From assembly GCF_014196345.1 (NCBI RefSeq), contig NZ_JACIDN010000008.1, positions 1 through 64,000 on the forward strand: a DNA stretch of 64,000 bases, given 5' to 3'. A program made the translations under genes and the position numbers. Under the pieces are notes generated by a model, which saw nothing but the letters and a program-made list of their open reading frames with translations, searched no databases and was not told the DNA's origin. The stretch comes from Methylobacterium brachythecii. Lineage in GTDB: Bacteria; Pseudomonadota; Alphaproteobacteria; Rhizobiales; Beijerinckiaceae. Shown here one piece after another: positions 45,419-56,029 of this stretch (position 1 is its first letter; each line of letters opens with the position of its first letter).

Positions 45419-46249
45419 ATGGCAACGAACGAAATCGCATCCGGCAGCTACCGCGTCGCCAAGGCGGCCACGGTGTCCGAGCTCGACATCGCCGCGCGGG
45501 TGCGCTGGCAAGTGTTCTCGGAAGCGATGCAGCTCGAACCGGGCCTCCTGCCGGCGCTCCGCGAGATCAACGGCTTCGACGTCCTCGACACCACCGACAA
45601 CTTCGTCTGCTACAAGGACGAGGAGGCGGTCGGAACCATCCGCCTGCTGCGACCGAACCCGTCGGTGGCGCGCGTGCAGCGCCTGCCCTTCGGCCTGCCG
45701 CTCGAATTGCAATGCCGGATCGAGGACATGCCGCCTCTCGCCCGGATCGCGGAACTCGGCCGGGCTGCGATCCTTAAGGAGCATCGCGGCTCGCCGGCGA
45801 TCGGACGGCTCTACAAGGCGGCCTACGAAGCCTCTCGCCGCGACGGCATCAGCCATTGGATCGGCTTCAGCCTGACCGAAACCGACCTCCGCTCGGATAC
45901 CGAGATCATCCTCTCGATCCTGGCGCGAAAAGGCCGCACCGCGTCGCGGCCCTGCCTGCGCTCGACCCTGCCGGAACCCGACCACGTCCCGAGCCGGCCG
46001 TTCTTCACCGAGGAGCAGCGCCGGCTCGCCGAAGCAGGCCAGTTCTACACGCTGCCGCTGCCGGCCATCGTCCGCTTCCTGCTCGGCATCGGGTTGAGCT
46101 TTGTCGGCGCACCCATCTTCGAGCCGACTTTCAAGGAATACGTCCTGCCGATCATGCTGCCGCTCGACGACTTCGCCCGCTCGATCTTCGGGCGCCGCGC
46201 CATCGGGCGAGCGGCGCTCGCGGAGCAGGACCGGACAGCCGCCGCCTGA
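45419..46249 (+). CDS. GNAT-fold acyltransferase, AHL/N-acyl-amino-acid-synthase-like
   Basis: 276 residues from ATG 45419. The N-terminal half resembles LuxI/FeeM-type GNATs: YRVAKAATVSELDIAARVRW, VFSEAMQLEPGLLPAL, DNFVCYKDEEAVGTIRLLRP and ARIAELGRAAILKEHRGS. The C-terminal part has a hydrophobic segment (IVRFLLGIGLSFVGAPIF) that could touch the membrane. Relatives make N-acyl amino acids or acyl-homoserine lactones from acyl-ACP. No LuxR-type regulator is adjacent. Linked by orientation to the diiron protein, with a 158-base gap containing a repeat. Confidence 0.7.
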   Translation: MATNEIASGSYRVAKAATVSELDIAARVRWQVFSEAMQLEPGLLPALREINGFDVLDTTDNFVCYKDEEAVGTIRLLRPNPSVARVQRLPFGLPLELQCRIEDMPPLARIAELGRAAILKEHRGSPAIGRLYKAAYEASRRDGISHWIGFSLTETDLRSDTEIILSILARKGRTASRPCLRSTLPEPDHVPSRPFFTEEQRRLAEAGQFYTLPLPAIVRFLLGIGLSFVGAPIFEPTFKEYVLPIMLPLDDFARSIFGRRAIGRAALAEQDRTAAA

Positions 46250-46281
46250 ACCGCCGTCGCGGCAGGCGTAGCGCCCCTCGA

Positions 46282-46488
46282 TCAATCGGAGAGCGTGCGC
46301 GCCTCTTCCGGCAGCATGATCGGGATGCCGTCGCGGATTGGATAAGCGAGCTTGGCCGAGCGGCTGATCAACTCCTGACGCGCGGCGTCGTAGTCGAGCG
46401 ATTCCTTGGTCAGCGGGCAGACCAGGAGTTCCAGAAGCTTGGGATCGACGCGGGTCGCCTCGACCGGCTGGGTAGTGTCGTCGGCCAT
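46282..46488 (-). CDS. Trm112-family protein
   Basis: 68 residues. VDPKLLELLVCPLTKESLDYD and LAYPIRDGIPIMLPEEA are the UPF0434/Trm112 core. Only one of the four zinc cysteines of other members is present (C24), as is usual in alphaproteobacterial copies. It probably acts as a small partner of methyltransferases. It ends a run cnoX-LON-Trm112 on one strand. Confidence 0.88.
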   Translation of the reverse strand: MADDTTQPVEATRVDPKLLELLVCPLTKESLDYDAARQELISRSAKLAYPIRDGIPIMLPEEARTLSD

Positions 46489-46560
46489 TAAACAGATCTC
46501 ATCGTTGAGGGGACGCGCGCCGCGTATAGCCTCACGGGCGCCGCGACCGCATCGAAAAAA

Positions 46561-47229
46561 TCACTGCAAAGTCGGCTCAGATCCGTCGCCGCGGACGAGT
46601 TCCATCTCGGTGACGGCGATCAGCACTTCGGCGCGGGTTTTGAGGTCGACAGCCTCCAGCATGGCTTGCTTCTCGCGCACCCCGAAGGGGCTCATCATGC
46701 AGAGCGCGTTGACCAGCGCCTCGTTCGGCGCCTCCTCGATGCCACCCCAGTCGACCTTGAGGTCGTTGACCTCGACGAAATCCCGCAACGCCTTGAGCAC
46801 GCCCTCGCGGTCGACTGCATCCTCCCCGGCACGCGGCTCGAAATCCGACGAGAAGCCGTCGTAGGAGACCTGGCAGCGGCGATAGGACGTGGCGGCAGCG
46901 AGTTCGCTCTCGACACGGAACCGGGCGACGCCGGTGAGCGAGATCAGCAGGCGCCCGTCCCCGGTCTCGGCATATTGCGTGATGCGGCCTGCGCAGCCGA
47001 CCTTGTAGAGCCGTGGCGCCATCGGTGGCCCACCGCCCTCGGCATCCGGCTGGATCATGCCGATGATCCGCTCGGAGCGCAGCGCATCGTCGACCATGGC
47101 GAGATAGCGCGGCTCGAAGATGTTGAGCGGCATCTGTCCGCGCGGGAGCAACAGCGCGCCCGGCAGCGGGAAGACCGGGATGATGGCCGGGCAATCGCCC
47201 GGTCCCTTGTAGCCCGAATGCAGGCTCAT
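46561..47229 (-). CDS. LON peptidase substrate-binding-domain protein
   Basis: 222 residues. GGGGAGG seven bases before ATG 47229 is a strong ribosome site. IIPVFPLPGALLLPRGQMPLN and IFEPRYLAMVDDAL open the LON N-terminal domain, but there is no ATPase or protease module. Such stand-alone proteins are of unknown role, probably peptide binding. It lies 31 bases after the CnoX-like gene and 72 before Trm112. Confidence 0.9.
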   Translation of the reverse strand: MSLHSGYKGPGDCPAIIPVFPLPGALLLPRGQMPLNIFEPRYLAMVDDALRSERIIGMIQPDAEGGGPPMAPRLYKVGCAGRITQYAETGDGRLLISLTGVARFRVESELAAATSYRRCQVSYDGFSSDFEPRAGEDAVDREGVLKALRDFVEVNDLKVDWGGIEEAPNEALVNALCMMSPFGVREKQAMLEAVDLKTRAEVLIAVTEMELVRGDGSEPTLQ

Positions 47230-47260
47230 CGGCCGGCCTCCCCGAGGCGCCGCGAATGGG

Positions 47261-48178
47261 TCATGAAAAGATCAGCGTCGAGAGCTGGCGGCGTCCGCGG
47301 ATCGCAGCCGGATCCATCAGGCCCCAGGCCTCGAAGAACTGCAACAACTGCTTGCGCGCGGCCTCGTCGTTCCACGTGCGGTCGCGGCGGGAGATGGCGA
47401 CGAGCTGGTCCACCGCCTCGTCGCGCTTGCCGTGCGCATTGAGCGCGACGGCGAGATCGAATCGAGCCTGATGGTCGTCGGCATTCGCGTCGACCTTGCT
47501 CTGCAGGCCGGCGAGGTCACCGAGGCTCTCTGCCTGGTCGGCGAGATCGAGGGCAGCGCGCACGCTGGCCAAAGCAGGGTCGGCGGCCTTGTCGGGTGGC
47601 ACCATGTCGAGCAACCGGCGGACGTTTTCGGTCTCGCCCAGGTCGAGCTGGCCCTTGGCGAGGCCGGCGAAGGCGCGGACGTTGTCCGGCTCCTCGCGGA
47701 TGATGGCCGTATAGATCTCGGAGGCCTGGGCATGGTCGCCTTCGCCGGCGAGCCGGCCGGCCTCCTCCAGCAACTGGTCGATCTCCGAGGGGCCGATCAA
47801 GCGCATCACGAAGGCCTTCACCTCGGCCTCCGGCAGCGCGCCGCTGAACATGTCGACGGGCCGGCCGCGGTCGATCGCGATCACCGCCGGCACCCCCTGC
47901 AATCCGAGTTGCTGGCCGATCTGGCTGAACACCGCCGGATGCTCATCCACGTTCAACCGGACGAGCTTCAGCTTGCCCCCCGCGCCGGCCACGACCTTTT
48001 CGAGTACGGCCGAGAGCGTCTTGCTGGAGGGTGCGCGGGGCGACCAAAAATCGACGAGAACCGGCTGATTCATCGACGCTTCAATGACGTCAGCACGGAA
48101 GCCGGCCGTCGTCGTGTCCTTGACCAGCCCGCCGGCTGCACCGGGATTGGCGCCGAGCGCGGGAGGATCGGTGAGCAT
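47261..48178 (-). CDS. CnoX/YbbN-like thioredoxin-TPR chaperone, redox-inactive
   Basis: 305 residues from ATG 48178, with GAGGG four bases upstream (ATG 48202 possible). An N-terminal thioredoxin fold (VLVDFWSPRAPSSKTLSAVL) is followed by TPR-like helices (EGDHAQASEIYTAIIREEPD). The active-site cysteines are replaced: the positions of WCxxC hold A49 and S52. It therefore cannot do dithiol chemistry and probably acts as a holdase handing clients to GroEL/DnaK, as E. coli CnoX does. Confidence 0.85.
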   Translation of the reverse strand: MLTDPPALGANPGAAGGLVKDTTTAGFRADVIEASMNQPVLVDFWSPRAPSSKTLSAVLEKVVAGAGGKLKLVRLNVDEHPAVFSQIGQQLGLQGVPAVIAIDRGRPVDMFSGALPEAEVKAFVMRLIGPSEIDQLLEEAGRLAGEGDHAQASEIYTAIIREEPDNVRAFAGLAKGQLDLGETENVRRLLDMVPPDKAADPALASVRAALDLADQAESLGDLAGLQSKVDANADDHQARFDLAVALNAHGKRDEAVDQLVAISRRDRTWNDEAARKQLLQFFEAWGLMDPAAIRGRRQLSTLIFS

Positions 48179-48284
48179 GGAGCCCTCGGAAGCAATACGC
48201 ATGATGTGGGATATTCGCAGGGTTAGATGGGGTCTGACGCACGTCTGACCAGACCGGTCGCACGCGCATCCGTAACGGCTGCCC

Positions 48285-48755
48285 TCAGGGCTTCGGCGCG
48301 TCCTTCGGCTTGGCATCGGTGATGAAGATGCCGACGTAGCTCTTGCCCTGCGAATTGGCCTCGCAGGCAATCTGTGTCTTGCCCGGCTCGGGCGATGAGA
48401 ACTTGCAGGAGCCGACGCCGGGCGCGGGCGAACGGACGATGCCCTCCTTGCTCGAACGGCCCGGCGTGACGAGGTTGATCGGCTGAAGCTGTTCGGTGAC
48501 CTCGGTCGCCTCCTGCTGGGCGCCGCTGCCCGCGAAGCTCAGCGTCTGGCCGTCATGCGCCGCGAAGTCGAAGCTGGTGCGTGTGCCGACGACGGTGTTG
48601 GTCAGCTTTTCCTTGCAGTTCTGCGTGATGTCCTGGCCGGCGATGACGAGCTTCTCGCAGCGGCCTTCCATGGTCACGACGGTCTGCGCCTGGGCAGCCC
48701 CGGCACATGCCGACAGGACGGCTAGGGCGAAAAGCGCGCGCAGCGTTGGCGTCAT
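48285..48755 (-). CDS. Exported hypothetical protein
   Basis: 156 residues. A signal peptide (MTPTLRALFALAVLSACAGA) leads to a mature domain with four cysteines (GRCEKLV, QNCKEKL, GSCKFSS, IACEANS), likely two disulfides. The mid part has TVVGTRTSFDFAAHDGQTLS. No family recognised. It lies 61 bases downstream of xthA on the same strand. Confidence 0.7.
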   Translation of the reverse strand: MTPTLRALFALAVLSACAGAAQAQTVVTMEGRCEKLVIAGQDITQNCKEKLTNTVVGTRTSFDFAAHDGQTLSFAGSGAQQEATEVTEQLQPINLVTPGRSSKEGIVRSPAPGVGSCKFSSPEPGKTQIACEANSQGKSYVGIFITDAKPKDAPKP

Positions 48756-48816
48756 GGCGAGAATGTCCGTTTCCTCGGGGCTTGGTGGGGGAGTCTTGGG
48801 GCCGACGGCCGGGCTT

Positions 48817-49614
48817 TCAAGCGGCGGCGGCCAGCTCGACGGTCACCGGCACGTGGTCCGAGGGCTTTTCGAGCCCGCGCAGGTGCTTCTGGATCGAGGC
48901 CGAGACCAGCCGGTCGGCAGCCTGCGGCGAGAGCAGCAGGTGGTCGATGCGGATACCGGCGTTCCGCTGCCAGCAGCCGGCCTGATAGTCCCAGAAGGTG
49001 TAGAGCTTTTCGCGCGGGTCGCAGGCCCTGACCGCCTCGGTGAAACCCTCGGCGAGCAGCGCACGGAAAGCGCGGCGGGTCGCCGGCAAGAAGAGCGCGT
49101 CCTGAAGCCAAGCCTCGGGGTTTGCGGCGTCCTCCGGCATCGGGATGACGTTGTAGTCGCCGGCGAGCACCAGCGCCTCCTCCGTCTCCATGAGCCGGCG
49201 CGCATGCAGCCGCAGCCGCTCCATGAAGGCGAGCTTGTACTCGTATTTCGGGCCGGGCGCCGGGTTGCCGTTGGGCAGGTAGATCGTGGCGACCCGCACC
49301 GGCGTTTCGCCCTCGCCGACCACCAGGGCTTCGAGGTAGCGCGCCTGCTCGTCCTCCGGGTCGCCGGGAAGCCCGCGCAGCACCTCGGTCATCTCCAGCG
49401 GGCGACGGACCAGCAGCGCGACGCCGTTATAGGCCTTCTGTCCGAGCGTCTCGACGGCATAGCCCGCGGCCTCGACCTCCTCGCGGGGGAAGGCCGGGTC
49501 CTGGCACTTCAGCTCCTGCAGGCAGACGACGTCGGGCTTCGCCTCGTCGAGGAAGGCGACGAGGTGGCCGATCCGCTGCTTGATCGAGTTGACGTTCCAG
49601 GTGGTGATCCGCAT
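48817..49614 (-). CDS. xthA: Exodeoxyribonuclease III
   Basis: 265 residues from ATG 49614. MRITTWNVNSI, CLQELKCQDPAFP, ATIYLPNGNP, LAGDYNVIPMPEDA, GIRIDHLLLSP and PSDHVPV are the AP-endonuclease family motifs for metal, phosphate and catalytic His. It cleaves abasic sites and trims 3' ends in base-excision repair. Long upstream continuation of the frame is not protein-like, so the start is at the conserved MRI. Confidence 0.93.
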   Translation of the reverse strand: MRITTWNVNSIKQRIGHLVAFLDEAKPDVVCLQELKCQDPAFPREEVEAAGYAVETLGQKAYNGVALLVRRPLEMTEVLRGLPGDPEDEQARYLEALVVGEGETPVRVATIYLPNGNPAPGPKYEYKLAFMERLRLHARRLMETEEALVLAGDYNVIPMPEDAANPEAWLQDALFLPATRRAFRALLAEGFTEAVRACDPREKLYTFWDYQAGCWQRNAGIRIDHLLLSPQAADRLVSASIQKHLRGLEKPSDHVPVTVELAAAA

Positions 49615-49707
49615 CGGGTGCCGCGTGCTCGCCGCCAGTGATCGGGCTGCCGTCATCGGGCCTTCGCGCCGCTCTGGCAAGGCGCGCCGAGCGAAGGGCT
49701 TTGGACG

Positions 49708-50400
49708 ATGGATGCTTCCTGGTTCGCGCCGGTGATGGCCTATTGCGAGCGCCTCGACGGCTCGTTCTGGGCCGAGCCGCTGAACGCGGTCTCGAACGGC
49801 GCATTCCTGGCCGCGGCGGGCGTCGCGGTGCTGCACGAGCGGCGTGCCGAGCGGCGCGATCCGGCCGCCCTGGTGCTCGCGGGACTGGTGGCCGTGGTCG
49901 GGATCGGCTCGTTCCTGTTCCACACCCTCGCGAACCGTTGGTCGATGCTGGCGGACGTCATCCCCATCGGCCTGTTCATCTACGCCTACCTGCTGCTCGC
50001 GCTGCGTCGCTTCCTCGACCTGCCGTCGCTCGCTGCGATCGTGGTCACGGTGGCCTTCGCCGCCTTCAACCTCGGCTTCGGCGCCCTGGCGGATATGGTG
50101 CTCGGCCAGTCGAGTGCCGCGCTCACCAACGGCTCGATCGACTACGTGCCGGCGGTGCTGGCGCTGGTGATCGTCGGCGGCGTGCTGGCGGTTTCCGGCG
50201 CGGCAGCGCGGCGCAAGGCGGGGCTGGCGCTTCTCGGCGTCGCCGCGCTCTTCCTGCTCTCGTTGACCTGCCGGACGATCGACCGCGCCGTCTGCCGGGA
50301 GCTCGTCAGCGGAACGCATTTCCTCTGGCACCTGCTCAACGCGACGGTGCTCTACCTGCTGATCGCCACGGCTTTGCGCTTCCGCGAGGCCGAGGCCTGA
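49708..50400 (+). CDS. Ceramidase-family (CREST) membrane hydrolase
   Basis: 230 residues, about seven hydrophobic segments. Family motifs are AEPLNAVSNGAFLAAAG, IGSFLFHTLANRWSMLADVIPIG and GTHFLWHLLNATVLYLLIA, which supply the Ser/Asp/His zinc-site residues of alkaline ceramidase-like enzymes. Bacterial members may act on sphingolipid- or hopanoid-type amides; the substrate is unknown. Its stop abuts the convergent acyltransferase stop with no spacer. Confidence 0.82.
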   Translation: MDASWFAPVMAYCERLDGSFWAEPLNAVSNGAFLAAAGVAVLHERRAERRDPAALVLAGLVAVVGIGSFLFHTLANRWSMLADVIPIGLFIYAYLLLALRRFLDLPSLAAIVVTVAFAAFNLGFGALADMVLGQSSAALTNGSIDYVPAVLALVIVGGVLAVSGAAARRKAGLALLGVAALFLLSLTCRTIDRAVCRELVSGTHFLWHLLNATVLYLLIATALRFREAEA

Positions 50401-51519
50401 TCAGGCCGGCTGCATCCGAAGCGTCTTCTTGGGCGCGTCGGCGATATGGAAGGCCGCCGGGCGGTGGAACAGGAAGGACAACCGCGTTCCGCGGATCAGC
50501 CGCGCGAAGGCCAGCGGCGTCACCACGGCCACAGCGGTCACGATCAGGCTGGCCAGTCCGACATCGAGATCGGCCCTGACCATCACCCCGCGCGTCAGGG
50601 CCATAGGCAGGAAGAAGGCCAGGTAGATCACGATCGAGCGCTCGCCGCAGGCGCGCAAGGCTCGCGTGACGGAACCGCCGGCCTCCGTCAGCAGCGCTGC
50701 CACCGCGACGATCGCCATCGCGCCGAGGCTGCCGATGACGAGACTGACGACGGGCAGGCTCGCCAGGGTCGGATAGTGCTCGAACCCCGTGTTGGTGAAG
50801 GCGAGCGCGGCGTTCAGCGCCGCCCAGAGCGCGAGCCCCGCCAAAGCCGGGCCGACATGTCCCCTCACCCACTGCGCGATGTCGAAGATGCGCTCGGCGA
50901 AAACGAAGCCGATCAGGAAGTAGACGTAGCGGCCGCAGAACTCTTCCAGCAGGTAGGGCACGCCATGCAGCGGCAGGCTCTGCAGAACGGCGGCTCCGGC
51001 AACGAGCGCGAGCGGGTGCAGGCGCTTGTGCAGGAACTTCGTCACCACCGAGAAGACGGCAAGCAGGTAGATGAACCACAGCGTCGAGTACGGTTCGACC
51101 AGCGCCCAGGCGAGATGCAGGCCGAAGGCCGAGAGTGCTCCGGCCGCGCCATCGGTGCCCTCGACGATCGGGCCGGCCTTCACCACCGACTGGATCAGCA
51201 CCCAGATCACGTAGAAATACGCGAAATGCACGACGCGACGGTCGGCGAAGAGACGCCAGTCACGGCCGATCACGCGGCCGAGGAACAGTCCCGAGAGCAG
51301 GAAGAAGTCCGGGATCCGGAACGGCTTCGCGAAGGCGACGACGTGGTGCATGAAGCCCTCGCCGCCCATCGCTTCGCCGGTGCCGAGGGTGGAGTGCATC
51401 ATCACCACGAGGACGATGCAGAGGCCCTTGGCGACATCCACCCAGGCGCAGCGGACGGCGTCGGAGGGCGCGAGGGTGCGGGTGGCGTTCAGCGATGCAC
51501 TCATGTCGACTGGGTCCAT
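50401..51519 (-). CDS. Acyltransferase-3 family membrane protein
   Basis: 372 residues with about ten membrane segments. DVAKGLCIVLVVMMHSTLG carries the family His, and IPDFFLLSGLFLGRVIGRDW is the second signature. Members O-acylate glycans or lipids at the membrane. ATG 51519 is used, ATG 51504 is possible. It converges on the ceramidase-like gene with stops sharing a palindrome (GGCCTGATCAGGCC). Confidence 0.82.
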   Translation of the reverse strand: MDPVDMSASLNATRTLAPSDAVRCAWVDVAKGLCIVLVVMMHSTLGTGEAMGGEGFMHHVVAFAKPFRIPDFFLLSGLFLGRVIGRDWRLFADRRVVHFAYFYVIWVLIQSVVKAGPIVEGTDGAAGALSAFGLHLAWALVEPYSTLWFIYLLAVFSVVTKFLHKRLHPLALVAGAAVLQSLPLHGVPYLLEEFCGRYVYFLIGFVFAERIFDIAQWVRGHVGPALAGLALWAALNAALAFTNTGFEHYPTLASLPVVSLVIGSLGAMAIVAVAALLTEAGGSVTRALRACGERSIVIYLAFFLPMALTRGVMVRADLDVGLASLIVTAVAVVTPLAFARLIRGTRLSFLFHRPAAFHIADAPKKTLRMQPA

Positions 51520-51605
51520 GGGACAGGACCATCGTGCAGTGCGATCGTTAAGGAGGCAGCCGGGCGGGCGGACCGAGCGCGAAACGTCGGAAACGACGCG
51601 TTAAA

Positions 51606-51971
51606 TCAATGCTCGCGTTTTGCCGCGCGCCGCCCCAGCGTCATGCGGGTGGGCGCGTGGAAGTCGTCGGGCTTGGTGCGGACCCAGGCGACGAACCGCG
51701 CGATCTCCGGATCGTCTCGCAAGGCCTCGATGTCGGTGAGGCGGAGAGCGATCTCGGCCTCGCTATAGCGCGCATGGATCGCCGAATGGCAGATCTGGTG
51801 CAGCCGCACGGTCATGCCGCGCGCACCGCCCTTCAGCTTGGGCAGCAGATGATGCAGGCTCTGCTGCGCCCGGGGCGGAATGGGCCGCTCGCAGAGCGGA
51901 CAGATCACCGGCTCGGCCTGATCAATAGCGGCCTCGCTCTCGCGCCATCGCAGCGCGCGCCGGCCGACCAT
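51606..51971 (-). CDS. HNH-type endonuclease-like protein
   Basis: 121 residues. The zinc finger and HNH core reads CPLCERPIPPRAQQSLHHLLP and LHQICHSAIHARYS, with two CxxC-like pairs. A single small HNH domain like this is a nicking or structure-specific nuclease of uncertain role. Its ATG overlaps the stop of the upstream hydrolase by one base (ATGA), so they are co-translated. Confidence 0.8.
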   Translation of the reverse strand: MVGRRALRWRESEAAIDQAEPVICPLCERPIPPRAQQSLHHLLPKLKGGARGMTVRLHQICHSAIHARYSEAEIALRLTDIEALRDDPEIARFVAWVRTKPDDFHAPTRMTLGRRAAKREH

Positions 51972-52807
51972 CAGCGCGCCGCCGCGCGGGCCGCCTCGCA
52001 GGCAGGCGGCAGCTTCACGCGAAACGACGCCTCCGCCTCGCGGTCGCGCAGGCCCAGAATGGAAACGTGGTCGCCCGGGATCACCTCGATCTTGGCGCGT
52101 GCTCCCGCGGCGGCGGCTAGGTTCCTGCCGAGTTCTGCCGGCACGATTGTGTCGTCGTCACCGTGTACGATCAGCACTGGGTCCCGACCCTGCGCGATCC
52201 GACGATCGGAGCGGAACGTATCGAGAAGGAACAAGCTCACCGGCACGTAGCTCACATGCGTCGCGGCGGCATGCATCATCGAGTCGAACGGTGCTTCGAG
52301 ATAGAGGCCGAGATGCGGCTTCTGCTCACCGACGGCGACGGCGACGGCCGCTCCGAGTGAGTGCCCATGGAGCAGGATCGGTGCGCCCGGCGCCCCCTCG
52401 GTCACGAAGCGGTAGGCGGCGAGACCATCCTCGATCAGGCCCGTCTCCGTGGGCGATCCCGTCGAGCCGACATAGCCGCGATAGGCAATGGCGAGCACGC
52501 CCCATCCCGCCTCGCGCCACGGCGAGGCGGCGAAACGCGCCGCGTGCTCCTCCGGGAAGGAGCCGTTGCCATGGAAACTCAGCACCACGCCGCAGCCGGG
52601 TTTCGGCGCTGCCCAGAGAGCGTGCAAGCGCTCGCCATCCGGGGTGGCGACCAAGACGGCCTGCGTGCCGGCCGGCACCGCGCCATCGTGGGGAATCGGG
52701 TCGAAGGCACCCGGATAGATCATGCGGCGCTGGTAGGTGGCGAGAACGCCGACGCCCGCTCCGTAAAGGCACAGCAGAGCAAGGACGCCGTATCCGATGA
52801 TGCGCAT
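51971..52807 (-). CDS. Membrane-anchored alpha/beta hydrolase (Bem46/YqkD-like)
   Basis: 278 residues from ATG 52807. A single N-terminal anchor (IIGYGVLALLCLYGAGVGVL) precedes the hydrolase: LSFHGNGSFPEEHAARF, ILLHGHSLGAAVAVAVG (nucleophile Ser), IVHGDDDTIVPAELGRN (Asp) and PGDHVSILGLRD (His). Bem46-like hydrolases act on ester or amide bonds; substrate unknown. Overlaps the HNH gene. Confidence 0.85.
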   Translation of the reverse strand: MRIIGYGVLALLCLYGAGVGVLATYQRRMIYPGAFDPIPHDGAVPAGTQAVLVATPDGERLHALWAAPKPGCGVVLSFHGNGSFPEEHAARFAASPWREAGWGVLAIAYRGYVGSTGSPTETGLIEDGLAAYRFVTEGAPGAPILLHGHSLGAAVAVAVGEQKPHLGLYLEAPFDSMMHAAATHVSYVPVSLFLLDTFRSDRRIAQGRDPVLIVHGDDDTIVPAELGRNLAAAAGARAKIEVIPGDHVSILGLRDREAEASFRVKLPPACEAARAAAR

Positions 52808-52939
52808 GGTCCCGCCAGGCTCAGGATCGCGAGGCTGCTTACACCGCCTCGTGATCCCGCGAAAACCTCGGCCTCTTCCCAAACACGGGGCGGATCGGGC
52901 AAACCCCCGATCACCGTTCCGGCGTCGACTCGGGTGACC

Positions 52940-53710
52940 ATGGTGCAGATACCCGGAACCAGCAGGCTGAGCGGGGCCGTCGCCCCGAGCTTCAACTTCC
53001 TGATGATCCTGCTGACCTTCGCGCTGGCGGGGCTGGCGATCCAGTTCGGCATCGGCGGCCAGAAGGGCCTCGCCTTCGTCTTCGTGCTGGCCGGCTGGGT
53101 GCTCTCGCTCTGCCTGCACGAATTCGGGCACGCTTACGTCGCCTGGAAGGGCGGCGACCACGAGATCGCCCAGAGCGGCTACCTCACGCTCGATCCGCGC
53201 TACTATGCCGACCCGATCAACTCGATCGCCATGCCGGTCCTGTTCACCCTGCTCGGCGGCATCGGCTTTCCGGGGGGCGCCGTCCTCGTGAACCGGCACC
53301 TGCTCCGCTCGCCGCCTTGGCAGAGCGGTGTCTCGGCAGCCGGGCCGGCGATGAACGTGCTGTTCCTGCTTTTCCTATTGGTGCTCTACCAGCTCGCGGG
53401 TGAGAGCGCCGACGCGATCCGGGCCGTCATCGCGGTGTCTGCCCTCTATCAGGCGACAGCGATCGTCCTGAACCTGCTGCCGATCCCCGGCCTCGACGGC
53501 TACGGCATCATCCGCCCATGGATCCCCGAAGGCATGCGGGAGTCGGGCGACCAGATCGCCCGGTATTCGGGCCTGATCATCACCGGCATGTTCCTGCTCT
53601 CGGGCGCCTTCGCCCGTTCCGTCTTTCGGGCCGGCCTCTGGATCACCGTGCATCTCGGCTTCTCGCCGCAGGACGTGGTGATGGGCTACCGTCTGATGCG
53701 GCTCTGGTAG
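52940..53710 (+). CDS. Site-2 protease-like M50 metallopeptidase
   Basis: 256 residues, about six membrane segments. HEFGH (H60, E61, H64) and D186 in NLLPIPGLDGYG are the zinc site of intramembrane M50 proteases. It is the short form without PDZ. Such enzymes cleave membrane-bound regulators; the client is unknown. ATG 52940 is chosen; the longer frame upstream is not protein-like. Confidence 0.85.
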   Translation: MVQIPGTSRLSGAVAPSFNFLMILLTFALAGLAIQFGIGGQKGLAFVFVLAGWVLSLCLHEFGHAYVAWKGGDHEIAQSGYLTLDPRYYADPINSIAMPVLFTLLGGIGFPGGAVLVNRHLLRSPPWQSGVSAAGPAMNVLFLLFLLVLYQLAGESADAIRAVIAVSALYQATAIVLNLLPIPGLDGYGIIRPWIPEGMRESGDQIARYSGLIITGMFLLSGAFARSVFRAGLWITVHLGFSPQDVVMGYRLMRLW

Positions 53711-53769
53711 GAGACCGCCGCCTTTCAGAAGGCGCATTGACAAAGTTCTCCCAGACTCCGACTCTGGAA

Positions 53770-53868
53770 CCGTTCCGAGGGGGGCCCCACGATGGGGGCT
53801 GAGATTGGGCGCGTCGCCCTGACCCTTGAACCTGATCCGGCTCGTACCGGCGTAGGGACGGGAACTGA
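53770..53868 (+). ncRNA. TPP riboswitch (THI element)
   Basis: Sequence landmarks of the thi box appear in order: GAGGGGGGCCCCACG, GGGGGCTGAGATTGGGC, GACCCTTGAACCTGATCCGG and CCGGCGTAGGGACGGGA. It ends 83 bases before thiC. Binding of thiamine pyrophosphate should reduce thiC expression, probably through the ribosome site since no T-run terminator is visible in the leader. Confidence 0.93.
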
Positions 53869-53950
53869 TGGCCGGCGCGGCGAGCGCGTCGATCCTCTTG
53901 CCGTATCGTCGCCGTGAAGCGGGTCGCCTCCAACGCCAGGAGCGACACTG

Positions 53951-55843
<1,893 letters not shown>

Positions 55844-55851
55844 GATCGACG

Positions 55852-55889
55852 CGGGCCGGCGTGCTCGACAGCGCATGCCGGCCGCTTTT
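55852..55889 (+). terminator. Rho-independent terminator after thiC
   Basis: GGCCGGC (55854-55860) pairs with GCCGGCC (55877-55883), with extra GCGC pairs at the loop side, then GCTTTT. Confidence 0.7.
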
Positions 55890-56029
55890 GCGGACAAATG
55901 TCCGAACGGACTTAACGTCGCGTCAACACTACTCGAGGTTGGCAGGGGACAAAGAGGTTGCGTTAAGACTCCGGCGACCTCGCGCACGGATTCCATGGAC
56001 GTTGCTCACTCGCACCACGGGAGCATGCC

